A DNA stretch of 64,000 nucleotides from NCBI GenBank assembly GCA_049585795.1, contig JBAVAQ010000112.1, forward strand, positions 137,463 through 201,462, given 5' to 3'. This stretch comes from JABDBE01 sp049585795 (lineage in GTDB: Bacteria > Acidobacteriota > Terriglobia > Terriglobales > Acidobacteriaceae). Positions within the stretch are counted from its first letter, which is position 1. Every line of letters starts with the position of its first letter. The notes beneath the pieces were generated by a model. The model worked only from the letters and a program-made list of their open reading frames with translations, did no database searches and was not told the DNA's origin. Of this stretch, positions 1 to 7,487 are shown piece after piece. Made by a program: the position numbers and the translations under genes.

Positions 1-261
1 CACGATCTGACGGCCGCTCACCCCACTCTGCCTCTCGGCAGCTGGGTACGTGTGACCAACCTTCATAACGGCAGAGTCGTGTACGTCCGGGTCAATGATC
101 GTGGACCGATTGTTCCGGGCCGGATCATCGATCTCTCTTATGGAGCTGCCGAAGTGCTCCACTTCGAAAACAAAGGCCTGCAGCGGGTACGCCTCGACGT
201 AGTTTCGCCGCGCGTAGCCGCGCCTGAGCAGCTGGCCATGCTGCAGTCACTAGCGTATTAG
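1..261 (+). CDS. rlpA: RlpA-like double-psi beta-barrel protein, 3' part only
   Basis: The reading frame is already open at base 1, so the gene begins outside the window and only the last 86 codons are present. The visible part contains the signature of the RlpA double-psi beta-barrel: an LTAAHPTLPLGSWVRVTN stretch, then VRVNDRGP and GRIIDLSYGAA. Known RlpA proteins are periplasmic or outer-membrane-anchored lytic transglycosylases that act on peptidoglycan lacking stem peptides. No C-terminal SPOR domain follows the barrel, so this is the short form of the family. pyrF starts 27 bases after the stop on the same strand. Family identity is clear. Enzymatic activity cannot be judged from a fragment. 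Confidence 0.88.
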   Translation, partial: HDLTAAHPTLPLGSWVRVTNLHNGRVVYVRVNDRGPIVPGRIIDLSYGAAEVLHFENKGLQRVRLDVVSPRVAAPEQLAMLQSLAY

Positions 262-288
262 CCACGTTCGTTTTACACTCCCAAAGGG

Positions 289-990
289 ATGTACGATCCG
301 CGCCAGCGTCTGATCGTGGCATTGGATGTATCGTCCGCGGCTGCCGCCCAGAAGATCGTAGCGGCCGTGGGCGACTCCGCCTCTTGCTATAAGGTGGGGA
401 TGCAACTCTACACTGCGGAGGGACCCCGCCTCGTTCGTGATTTGGTGGCCTCCGGACGCCGGGTTTTTCTCGATCTGAAATACCACGATATTCCCAACAC
501 CGTCGCTGCTGCTGTCGGCGAAGCTGCAGGGCTCGGCGTGAGTATGCTGACGGTCCATGCTTCGGGAGGCGGCAAAATGTTGCGCGCCGCAACCGAAGCT
601 GCGCGCACGCGAAGTGCTGCGCTCATGGTGCTGGCGGTGACCGTTCTCACCAGTTTAGATGACCGCGATCTCGACAAGTTAGGCATACACGGGCGCGTAC
701 AAGATCAGGTGCTGCGCTTGGCAGCGCTGGCCCTCGCCGACGGATGCCACGGGGTAGTCGCGTCCGCCCAGGAAGCCTCCGAATTGCGCAGCGAACTCGA
801 GGGCGATTTCGCCATCGTGACGCCGGGAATCCGTCTTGCCGGCATGGACGCTGATGATCAGGCCCGGGTGGTTACCCCCGCCGAGGCGATCGCCGCCGGT
901 GCAAGCCACATCGTGGTGGGACGGCCGATTACCGGAGCCGCCGATCCCGCCAGCGAAGCCCGAGCCATCCTGGGGCAAATCAGCTTCTGA
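289..990 (+). CDS. pyrF: orotidine-5'-phosphate decarboxylase
   Basis: This enzyme decarboxylates OMP to UMP, the last step of de novo pyrimidine synthesis, in the cytoplasm. The 233-residue length is usual for the bacterial short form. The catalytic D-x-K-x-x-D array is visible as DLKYHD (Asp62, Lys64, Asp67), followed by IPNTV. The N-terminal ALDV (Asp13) and Lys35 (YKVG) fit the substrate site, and the C-terminal VGRPIT matches the phosphate-binding loop. The gene lies just downstream of rlpA on the same strand and may be co-transcribed with it. It ends before a bidirectional terminator. No other pyr genes are nearby. Assignment is secure. Confidence 0.96.
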   Translation: MYDPRQRLIVALDVSSAAAAQKIVAAVGDSASCYKVGMQLYTAEGPRLVRDLVASGRRVFLDLKYHDIPNTVAAAVGEAAGLGVSMLTVHASGGGKMLRAATEAARTRSAALMVLAVTVLTSLDDRDLDKLGIHGRVQDQVLRLAALALADGCHGVVASAQEASELRSELEGDFAIVTPGIRLAGMDADDQARVVTPAEAIAAGASHIVVGRPITGAADPASEARAILGQISF

Positions 991-1012
991 GAGCAGCTCC
1001 ACGCTCCAAAAG

Positions 1013-1055
1013 AAAAAGCCGCTATGCGCGATCAATCTCGCCCATTGCGGCTTTT
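1013..1055. terminator. bidirectional terminator between pyrF and the zinc-ribbon gene
   Basis: AAAAAGCCGC at 1013-1022 pairs with GCGGCTTTT at 1047-1055, so each strand has a GC stem followed by a T run. It sits between two convergent genes, as expected for a shared Rho-independent terminator. The 24-base loop is long, which lowers confidence slightly. Confidence 0.65.
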
Positions 1056-1106
1056 CAAGAAAGGTTCAAGCTAGAAGCTAGGAGTCAGAACCTAGACGCG
1101 CTTTTC

Positions 1107-1286
1107 CTACAGCTTCTCGAAGAATTCGCACGCCGAGCACGAGATAAAGACTCCGCCCGGCACGCCGCGTTCGCGGTCCTTCACCCGTTTCACGATCCGC
1201 GTCGGCTTGCCGCACTTCGGACAATCCGTGCTCTTGGACGTGTCCATCTCTTTCTTACGATCTGCTGTCTTCGCAATCTTGGCCAT
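1107..1286 (-). CDS. small zinc-ribbon protein (59 aa)
   Basis: A 59-codon frame starts with ATG at 1286, preceded by AGGAG 6 bases upstream, and ends with TAG at 1107. The protein begins MAKIAKTADRKKEMD, is rich in Lys and Arg, and carries two cysteine pairs, CPKC near residue 23 and CSAC near residue 51. That is a minimal four-cysteine zinc ribbon. Similar short zinc-ribbon proteins occur widely in bacteria with unknown or nucleic-acid-related roles. It is convergent with pyrF across the terminator at 1013-1055. The good ribosome site, intact frame and paired cysteines argue that it is a real gene, although no precise function can be given. Confidence 0.75.
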   Translation of the reverse strand: MAKIAKTADRKKEMDTSKSTDCPKCGKPTRIVKRVKDRERGVPGGVFISCSACEFFEKL

Positions 1287-1468
1287 CGTTTGTCTCCTGG
1301 CAGAAATTCTCCCACAGGCCGGCGGCCTGGACGAAATAAGAATCCTGAATAAGAATTCGGGAGTAATGTCTGAGGCTGGGAATTTGTACTCGCCGCACTC
1401 GATTTTACATCAAGAATGAAGGAGTTGTCTCGGGAAGGCAGGTAGAGACGTAGCTACGTTCTCTACAG

Positions 1469-2404
1469 CTACTTCGATACCGCCGCAAACAGATCTGAGT
1501 GCATCAGCGACTGAAACTGCTTGTCATCCGCCTTGAAGTGCATTTGCAAATCAGAACTGTCGGAGTTGATCGAAACATTCTCCAGCGCGACTTTTTCGAT
1601 TGGGGTCGCCGTCATCTTTCGATAGAGCACGCCCGCCTTCACCAGCGAGGAAAGCGTCGCCGCTGTCACCGAGTCCGAAGTCACCACATCCAGATCAAAG
1701 TTCACGCCGCTCTGGAAATTCATCTGGTAGCGCGAGCCTAGCACGTGCTTTTTGATCGTATCGAAATCAGCCAGCTTCCCAGCATCACCCAGCGCCGAGA
1801 GCAGCATGTTTTGCGTCCCCTTCTGATCGAGCACGCTCCACACCGTACCGGATTCCACCGAGCTGATCATGTCCGTGATGTCGCTATTGGCGTCCAGCGC
1901 GGACGTGTAACCGTCCCGGGCATCCAGCGCGCCCTTCACTGCCTCACCATCGCCAAACAGCAGCGAACTCTCGTCCAAAAAGGTCATCTCCATGCCCGCG
2001 TTCATCGAATAAATATCGGTATCCCTATACTTGATCGGTTTTACCTTATGGAGCTTCGCCTTCTTGAGAAACGCCTTGCTGGAAAATGAACCCTGCGCAA
2101 TTCCGATCACCTTCACTCCCTCCTTACCGTGGCGGTACGAAGCAAAGGTGAGCTGATCGACGTCCTTTTCCGGATCGATTCCTATACCCTTCAACGACGA
2201 TTCAAATTCCTTCAAGCTCGGCGGCAGCACCTGGTCTTTCAGCGCCATCGCGGTGCTGGAATTCTTCAGCGTCCGGTAGTCCACGGTGATGACCTGTTGT
2301 ACGTCCGAAGGGATCACACCTCTGGCGGAGCTGCCCATGGCGACCGCCCAGGCGGCCGCACTCGAAAATAGCAAAACCCACAAAACACCCTGCAATCGAT
2401 TCAT
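1469..2404 (-). CDS. secreted protein of unknown function (311 aa)
   Basis: Unrecognised. The ATG at 2404 gives a typical signal peptide (MNRLQGVLWVLLFSSAAAWA), with GAGAG about 11 bases upstream. A TTG six codons earlier is also possible. The mature part is soluble and Ser/Asp/Lys-rich, with motifs such as VITVDYRTLKNS and GSRYQMNFQSGVNFDLDV. The overall look suggests the loose group of periplasmic proteins that scan a beta-rich repeat twice, each time beginning with a short substrate-like helix, but this is weak. No cysteines or catalytic motifs stand out. It is transcribed away from ftcD's end with about 165 bases between them, so it is probably a single-gene unit. Confidence 0.7.
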   Translation of the reverse strand: MNRLQGVLWVLLFSSAAAWAVAMGSSARGVIPSDVQQVITVDYRTLKNSSTAMALKDQVLPPSLKEFESSLKGIGIDPEKDVDQLTFASYRHGKEGVKVIGIAQGSFSSKAFLKKAKLHKVKPIKYRDTDIYSMNAGMEMTFLDESSLLFGDGEAVKGALDARDGYTSALDANSDITDMISSVESGTVWSVLDQKGTQNMLLSALGDAGKLADFDTIKKHVLGSRYQMNFQSGVNFDLDVVTSDSVTAATLSSLVKAGVLYRKMTATPIEKVALENVSINSDSSDLQMHFKADDKQFQSLMHSDLFAAVSK

Positions 2405-2569
2405 AAGGAAAGTGTCTCTCAAATACGATCTTTAGATGCAGAACGAACCGTATCAGTAAACTTGCATCGTCAACCTATTGTATGTCAATCAGACTTAAAG
2501 GGATACAGAACGAAAGTACGACCGTAACCCGGTAAAGCAGGCGAGGCGAAGGCGCAAATATTTCAAACC

Positions 2570-4045
2570 CTACCCGGCCGAGAGAGTTGCGACCTTGCCG
2601 CGAACTTCCGCCGCGAACGCGTTGTCCTTCAACGACTCCAGATTGATTTCGACATTCGCCAGCGCGCCCTCGATCGCAGCTCGTGCCAAGGCCACGGCCG
2701 TGGTTAGATCGGATTTCATATTCGGATTGGTGATGGGTTTAAGCTTTTCGGCTATTCCTGCCACTTCCCTCGCCCACTCTGCCACGCTCAATGGCACGCT
2801 CGTAGCCTGTTTCAATGCCGCATCGATAATGCCATCGGCGTTGGCCGACTCCTTGGCCTGCTTGTAAGCCTTCATGACGGCATTGTAGGATTCCGCGTCC
2901 GCGTCGATCGCCGCCTTCAGCTCTTCACGCAATTGCGATAGCCGCGCGATAGCCGCGCTCAACTCCGGTTCGTATTGCAGGTAGGCCTTTTTGCCGCGTG
3001 ACATCGCCGCGACCATCGAAGCCAATCCCGCCGCCATGGCCGCGCTGGCCGCGGCCGCGCTCCCGCCTCCGGGCGTGGCCGTAGGAGCCGCCAGTTGTTC
3101 CACGAAAGGCTCAACTCCGGCCCGCAAACCGCCTACTGCAACCTTGCCGCCCATCACTGCGCTTAGGCGGTTTTCCAGAATCAAAGACGAATCGAAATTC
3201 TCCACCTGCAAGAACCACTCCGCCGCCGACTCCAACGCTTTCTTCGGAATCAAGCCCACGATCTCGCTGCTCAGCGGCGAAACTCCATAACGCTCGGCTT
3301 CGCGCTTCACCAATTCAAATGCGCGATGGATCGGCGTCTGTTCGAAGTCGGTCAAATTCATCGACACCTGCGCCAGACCGCGCACTAAAAATCCAGCGCC
3401 CTTCACAAAGCGCAATCCCCCATTTGAGAAGCGCACCGCCTTGGCAATCTTCTTGGCAATCTCGACATCCGGAGTGTTCAGGAAAACGTTGTAGGCGATC
3501 AAAAATTTGCGCGCCCCCACGACGGTCGCCCCCGCCGTCGGATGTACACGCGGCTCGCCAAAATCAGGCTTGCGCGCCGGATTGGTCGCAATCTCCGCGC
3601 GTATGCCCTCAAACTGTCCTCGCCTTATGTTCTCGAGATTCTGCCGCTCCGGCGTGGCCGCAGCCGCTTCGTATAGATAAACCGGAATCTGATAGCGCTT
3701 CCAGAGTTCCGCTCCCACGTGCCGAGCCATGGCCACGCAGTCCTCAATGGTCACCCCATCAATCGGGATAAACGGCACCACATCCGCCGCTCCCATGCGC
3801 GGATGTGCCCCTTGATGATGATTTAAGTCAATCAACTCCGCAGCCTTGCCGACGCCGCGAATTGCAGCCTCCTGAATCGCCTCCCGTTCGCCTACCAGAG
3901 TGATCACGCAACGATTGTGGTCGGCATCCATCTCGCGATCGAGCAAGTACACGCCATCCATCTTCATGGCGGCAAGAATGGCATCGACCTTGGACTTGTC
4001 GCGGCCTTCCGAAAAATTAGGAACACATTCAACTAGAGTTGACAT
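2570..4045 (-). CDS. ftcD: bifunctional glutamate formimidoyltransferase / formimidoyltetrahydrofolate cyclodeaminase
   Basis: The N-terminal 300 residues are a formiminotransferase: VECVPNFSEGRD at the start, DADHNRCVITLVG, and the HHQGAHPRMGAADVVPFIP segment that lines the folate/formiminoglutamate site. From about residue 305 a cyclodeaminase domain follows, marked by APTATPGGGSAAA and a helical C-terminus. The enzyme moves the formimino group from formiminoglutamate to tetrahydrofolate and then deaminates the product to methenyl-THF, linking histidine breakdown to one-carbon metabolism. Many bacteria encode the two halves separately; this is the fused form. No other hut genes are in the window. 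Start: ATG at 4045 directly before STLVECVPNFSEG, the conserved N-terminus. Confidence 0.96.
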   Translation of the reverse strand: MSTLVECVPNFSEGRDKSKVDAILAAMKMDGVYLLDREMDADHNRCVITLVGEREAIQEAAIRGVGKAAELIDLNHHQGAHPRMGAADVVPFIPIDGVTIEDCVAMARHVGAELWKRYQIPVYLYEAAAATPERQNLENIRRGQFEGIRAEIATNPARKPDFGEPRVHPTAGATVVGARKFLIAYNVFLNTPDVEIAKKIAKAVRFSNGGLRFVKGAGFLVRGLAQVSMNLTDFEQTPIHRAFELVKREAERYGVSPLSSEIVGLIPKKALESAAEWFLQVENFDSSLILENRLSAVMGGKVAVGGLRAGVEPFVEQLAAPTATPGGGSAAAASAAMAAGLASMVAAMSRGKKAYLQYEPELSAAIARLSQLREELKAAIDADAESYNAVMKAYKQAKESANADGIIDAALKQATSVPLSVAEWAREVAGIAEKLKPITNPNMKSDLTTAVALARAAIEGALANVEINLESLKDNAFAAEVRGKVATLSAG

Positions 4046-4383
4046 AATCGAGAAGAATATCCGGCAGACTCACTAAGCTGCAACTTCGTGAATAAACTTC
4101 GCCACGGCTAATTCGTTTCCAAACTCAGAAATAAAGCGCGCAGCGGAGAAGTTTCTTGAAAAGCGGAGCGGGATTTGAGACTTATCTCGTAGACACAAAA
4201 AGCCATTGATTTGCGCCGAGGTCGCGGAGTTGAGAACTGCAAACCGTGGTCGATGAGTGAAATCGCGATGTTACAACACCTATCCTGCGAAAACTTGAGG
4301 TCATACGCAGATTTCAGCCTATAATTCACCGCGAGTAGGCCCAAAGGGGAGTTCAGCAGAAGTTGTTCGGGTGCAAGCACAGT
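4046..4383. other. intergenic, nothing recognised
   Basis: About 340 bases between the start of ftcD and the small membrane-protein gene. The frames here lack protein-like composition and I see no RNA, strong palindrome or convincing promoter. It must hold the divergent promoters for both flanking genes. Confidence 0.5.
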
Positions 4384-4731
4384 ATGAGCAACCATCACAA
4401 GGAAGACCAATGGCTGCAGGACATCAGCGCTCGGCAGCGCAACGTCGTTTTTCCGGACACCGTCCAAAACGAAGCCCGATTCTGGCGCAACTTAGGGAAG
4501 CAGCCTTTCAATACTTCAACCAAGGTCGGCTTGGCTCTGATGGCGATCCTTGGGTGGGGGACCGTTGCCGTTGTCTTAGTTGCGGGGTTCCATGAGGGCG
4601 TAATTTGGAGGATTGCCCTGGGAATGCTCCTGCTTTGGGGGCCGATCTTTGCAGCTATCGCTTGGGCCACTCGTCGCAGTCTCCGGAATGTTGCAAACGC
4701 TCGACGCGACCCCGGGAGACGAAAACACTGA
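4384..4731 (+). CDS. small two-helix membrane protein (115 aa)
   Basis: Not a family I recognise. The protein has a polar N-terminal half, then two clear transmembrane helices at about residues 47-68 (KVGLALMAILGWGTVAVVLV) and 73-95, and a basic tail (RRSLRNVANARRDPGRR). The second helix ends in WATRRS. The topology predicted by the positive-inside rule is N-in, C-in. I chose the ATG at 4384 because the upstream extension uses a TTG and contains an unhelpful sequence. The ribosome site is weak. It stands alone between divergent ftcD and the convergent toxin-antitoxin pair. Confidence 0.6.
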   Translation: MSNHHKEDQWLQDISARQRNVVFPDTVQNEARFWRNLGKQPFNTSTKVGLALMAILGWGTVAVVLVAGFHEGVIWRIALGMLLLWGPIFAAIAWATRRSLRNVANARRDPGRRKH

Positions 4732-4865
4732 TAAGCGAGCACGGACAATCACAAGCCTCGCGAAGGGTGGAAATTATCTGAATAATGTAACCAGGCAGTT
4801 ACACGTTTTGACTGCCGGTTAATGCGGCGATTTTCGCCTGCTCCTTTTGCATACACCGGGGGGCG

Positions 4866-5192
4866 TTACTGGAACGGGATGTCCACCTCGGCATAACTGC
4901 CCGGCGCAGCAGCGTTTGCCGCCGCGACGACTCGATCGATATAGCGGTGCACGGCAGGCCGCCGCGGGTTACCAAGTATCACGACCGCGATTTTGCGGCC
5001 TGTAAGGTTTTGTTGGTATTGAATGTTTTTATCGGTGGACAAGAGAACGTCGAACCCAGCTTCTTCAGCCGCCTTCAGCAACTCGCCATTGGCTAGTCGG
5101 TCCCAGCCTCTCGCAATTGCTTCTACAACGATGTGACCATGAAGCCAGCGGGCAATGCTTCGAGGTGTGCCATGGTCAAAGAGGATGCGCAT
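4866..5192 (-). CDS. DUF5615 PIN-like toxin
   Basis: The 108-residue protein starts MRILFDHGTP, where Asp6 is the first acidic residue of a PIN-like (Mut7-C) nuclease fold, and carries GFDVLLSTDKNIQYQQNL, whose STDKN segment holds a second acidic residue. DUF5615 proteins are predicted RNases and are typically the toxin partner of DUF433 antitoxins. That is the arrangement here: the upstream DUF433 gene overlaps this start by 17 bases, so translation is probably coupled. The target RNA is unknown. The gene is complete, with no sign of decay. Role as a toxin is inferred from family and context. Confidence 0.85.
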   Translation of the reverse strand: MRILFDHGTPRSIARWLHGHIVVEAIARGWDRLANGELLKAAEEAGFDVLLSTDKNIQYQQNLTGRKIAVVILGNPRRPAVHRYIDRVVAAANAAAPGSYAEVDIPFQ

Positions 5193-5442
5193 TGTCAGCT
5201 GTTGTCTGCAGCGGAGGCGAGAACGGCGTTCCTAAGCTCTTTGCCGCGAAATGCAACACCGCGTTAATCTGTTCGCGCGTGACGGCGAATTCCTCCATGA
5301 CCTCTTCCACAGTCAAGCCAGCTTCCAAGTTCTCAAACACCGTCGCAACTGGCAGCCGAGTATCTTTGAACACCCATGCGCCGCTGACCTTTCCGGGGAT
5401 GCTCTCCACGGCGGGGCATTGCGACCAGTCAAGGATTGCCAT
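5176..5442 (-). CDS. DUF433 antitoxin
   Basis: An 88-residue protein of the DUF433 family. It has the typical IPGKVSGAWVFKDTRLPVATVFENL stretch, followed by an acidic helix (LTVEEVMEEF) and an ITREQ-like helix-turn-helix (VTREQINAVLHFAA). Family members are predicted DNA-binding antitoxins that neutralise the adjacent PIN-like protein and repress the operon. GGGAGAG lies 8 bases before the ATG at 5442. The C-terminus overlaps the toxin start by 17 bases. The pair is self-contained, with no second copy in the window. Confidence 0.85.
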   Translation of the reverse strand: MAILDWSQCPAVESIPGKVSGAWVFKDTRLPVATVFENLEAGLTVEEVMEEFAVTREQINAVLHFAAKSLGTPFSPPLQTTADNAHPL

Positions 5443-5510
5443 ATTCGTACTCTCCCTTCATCGTAGCTGGTTACGTCGTGTTTTACCACGGTTGGGCGGC
5501 GCCAGGTGTC

Positions 5511-6083
5511 TCACTTCCCAAAGAACCTCCCCACCCCGACCCGCACTTCCACGGTATTAATCCCCGGGTTCGGCGAGCTTAATCCCGCATTCGAAATATG
5601 CAGATAGCGAACCTCTACGCTGAAAGCATATTTGTCATCCAGCAAATGCATGCCTAGCGCCGCGGACGGAGTAAAGTTTACGCTGGAAGTCCCAATTGGC
5701 ACCTGATGATTCGTGAATAAGGTCCCGCCGCCCAACTCGAGGTAAGGCTCAATGCGTCCGCGAGCGGCGAAGTCCCACTTCAATCCCAGCGGACTAAAAC
5801 CGGCTCCGTACGCCGTGTTATAGCGCTGGAACACCATAAAGACTGGCATAACATCCACCGCATATTCGAATCGTCCTTTCAAGAATCCGGGACCATGCGG
5901 CCGGGTCAGAATCCACCCATAGCGCACGCCCACATTCCACACACTGGTATCCGATGTTCCACCCGGCACCGAGGGCCCGCCGCCCGTCCACACCTGAATC
6001 TCATGCCCGCCATCTTCGGGACGAGTCTGCGCCCAGGCGACCGCACTCAACAAGACCGCAATTGCGATGACACGCTTCTGCAT
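5511..6083 (-). CDS. PagL-like acyloxyacyl hydrolase (lipid A 3-O-deacylase family)
   Basis: The ATG at 6083 gives a clean signal peptide (MQKRVIAIAVLLSAVAWAQ) and a 190-residue protein; an ATG at 6110 is a less likely alternative. The remainder alternates as expected for an eight-stranded outer-membrane barrel and ends in Phe-Phe-Gly-Lys. The decisive motif is YLHISNAGL: His162 and Ser164 match the PagL catalytic His-x-Ser-Asn, and Glu179 is a reasonable third residue. PagL removes the 3-O acyl chain from lipid A. Acidobacterial homologues are usually labelled acyloxyacyl hydrolase, and their true substrate is untested. The gene follows the SDR gene by about 80 bases and may be read through from it. 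Confidence 0.8.
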   Translation of the reverse strand: MQKRVIAIAVLLSAVAWAQTRPEDGGHEIQVWTGGGPSVPGGTSDTSVWNVGVRYGWILTRPHGPGFLKGRFEYAVDVMPVFMVFQRYNTAYGAGFSPLGLKWDFAARGRIEPYLELGGGTLFTNHQVPIGTSSVNFTPSAALGMHLLDDKYAFSVEVRYLHISNAGLSSPNPGINTVEVRVGVGRFFGK

Positions 6084-6162
6084 GCAGATCAGCACCGAAG
6101 TCCGCAACATAACAGGAAAGCCCGAAACTGGACAACCGACCCAGCGCATGCAGGCCCGGGAA

Positions 6163-6909
6163 CTACAATCCCAGGCCACCATCCACAGCCATAATCTGTC
6201 CGGTAATAAAATGGGGCGCGGTCGCAAAGAACATCACCGCCGTGGCAATTTCCTCCGCCGTCCCATTCCGCCGCATCGGAGTCTGCTTCGCCATGCGCTT
6301 CATAAACCCAGCTGCCGCTTTCTCTCCCAAATCAATCATCCCGGGCGCCACACAGTTGACGGCAATCGCTGGAGCCAGCGCCTTTGCCATCACCTTGGTC
6401 AACATATGCACCGCAGCCTTCGACGAGCAATAATGCGCATGATCAGCCCAGGGCCGCAAACCGCCGAGAGATCCCATATTGACAATCTTCCCGCGCCGCT
6501 CACGAAGTAGTTTCAAGGCCTCGCGTGACACCAGAAATGTTCCCCGCGTATTCGTAGCGAAAATGGCGTCCCACTGCTTCAAGCTCAGCTTGTCGAACTC
6601 CACAGTCTCATAATTCGCCGCGTTATTGACCAGAACATCCAGCCCGCCCAATTCCTTGGCAGTTTCTTTGATGGCAGTTCGAACGCTTTTCTCGTCGGTG
6701 ATATCGCAGCGCAACGCAACTGCCCGTACTCCAAAACTACTCAGATCGATGACCGTATGCTGCGCTTCACGCGCCGAGTGCAAAAAAGTAATGACCACAT
6801 CCGCGCCAGCCGCAGCCATCGCCAAAGCCGTCGCCCGCCCCAGCCGTCGAGCCCCACCCGTTATTAAGGCTGTTTTGCCCTGCAAAGACCTGCCAGATGT
6901 CACACGCAT
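6163..6909 (-). CDS. short-chain dehydrogenase/reductase
   Basis: A classical SDR of 248 residues. The cofactor motif TGGARRLG (residues 17-24) is present, with NNAAN at 95-99, and the catalytic Ser147, Tyr160 and Lys164 are in place (YCSSK). Arg residues right after the glycine motif suggest NADPH preference, as in the FabG/pteridine-reductase-like subgroup. The C-terminus GQIMAVDGGLGL is typical of that subgroup. The substrate cannot be predicted; pteridine reductase or 3-oxoacyl reductase are both possible. It appears to head a two-gene unit with the PagL-like gene. Confidence 0.88.
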   Translation of the reverse strand: MRVTSGRSLQGKTALITGGARRLGRATALAMAAAGADVVITFLHSAREAQHTVIDLSSFGVRAVALRCDITDEKSVRTAIKETAKELGGLDVLVNNAANYETVEFDKLSLKQWDAIFATNTRGTFLVSREALKLLRERRGKIVNMGSLGGLRPWADHAHYCSSKAAVHMLTKVMAKALAPAIAVNCVAPGMIDLGEKAAAGFMKRMAKQTPMRRNGTAEEIATAVMFFATAPHFITGQIMAVDGGLGL

Positions 6910-6935
6910 AAACGGATTGTACCTCTTACCCTGCC

Positions 6936-6972
6936 GTCATCCTGAAGTGAACGAAAGTCCGCGAAGGATCTC
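6936..6972. repeat. dispersed 'GTCATCCTGA...AAGGATC' intergenic repeat
   Basis: One copy of a short element that recurs in this window in intergenic positions (also near 13.85, 19.08, 19.79, 24.93, 30.62, 39.57, 60.40, 61.50 and 63.91 kb). The core is a GTCATCCTGA end and a self-complementary tail. It lies in the spacer between the divergent SDR and glutaredoxin genes. Confidence 0.55.
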
Positions 6973-7061
6973 GCGCGCAGTCGGCAACTCCGCGTAATCG
7001 CGTCTCGCGACCATCCCCGACCCTCTGGAACAAACCTCCCACCCTTGCTAAACTCACCCCA

Positions 7062-7307
7062 ATGTCTGAGCCCCGCCAGGTCGTGGTCTATTCCCGCAAA
7101 GGATGTCACCTCTGCGAGATCGTCAAGGAGACCCTGACCAAACTGCATCGCCGCGGCGGTTTCACCTGGCAAGACATCGATGTCGACAGCGACGAACAAC
7201 TTCGCCGCCAATTCACCGACGAGGTCCCGGTGGTATTCATCGACGGCCGCAAGGCCTTCAAATACCGCATGGACGAATCCGACTTCCTCCGCAAACTCTC
7301 CGGCTAA
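7062..7307 (+). CDS. glutaredoxin-like protein (DUF836 family)
   Basis: An 81-residue thioredoxin-fold protein. It starts VVVYSRKGCHLCEIVK, giving a CxxC motif (CHLC) at the usual place. It also has the cis-proline segment VPVVFIDGRKAFKYRMDE, which is typical of the DUF836/GrxA-like group. Members are small thiol-disulfide oxidoreductases in the cytoplasm, often with unknown partners. It is divergently transcribed from the SDR gene. The gene ends 180 bases before the acyl-CoA ligase start on the same strand. Confidence 0.85.
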   Translation: MSEPRQVVVYSRKGCHLCEIVKETLTKLHRRGGFTWQDIDVDSDEQLRRQFTDEVPVVFIDGRKAFKYRMDESDFLRKLSG

Positions 7308-7390
7308 GCGGTGCCATCTCCGCTAAAGCACGGCCAGGTTGATCCTCGACGCTTCTGCGTAGTGTTGAAGGCGTCTTCGAAGTGAGGAGC

Positions 7391-7450
7391 GGTGCCCCAT
7401 CCTTCCGCGCTGCGTGCCGCAGGGCCGGCCAAGAAATGCGGGATGTGCCT
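7391..7450. repeat. degenerate GGTGCCCCA-type hairpin repeat
   Basis: GGTGCCCCATCC at 7391 is followed by a decayed partner arm ending ATGCGGGATG. This is a weakened copy of the hairpin family seen cleanly at 12.53, 18.66 and 41.89 kb. Confidence 0.4.
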
Positions 7451-7487
7451 CGCGCCCTTTGTCGCTTCGCGCTAGAATCACAGGCGC

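Noticed and set aside
125..592. Long minus-strand frames opposite pyrF
   Set aside because: They lie opposite a clear enzyme gene and have Arg/Pro/Cys-rich composition typical of shadow frames.
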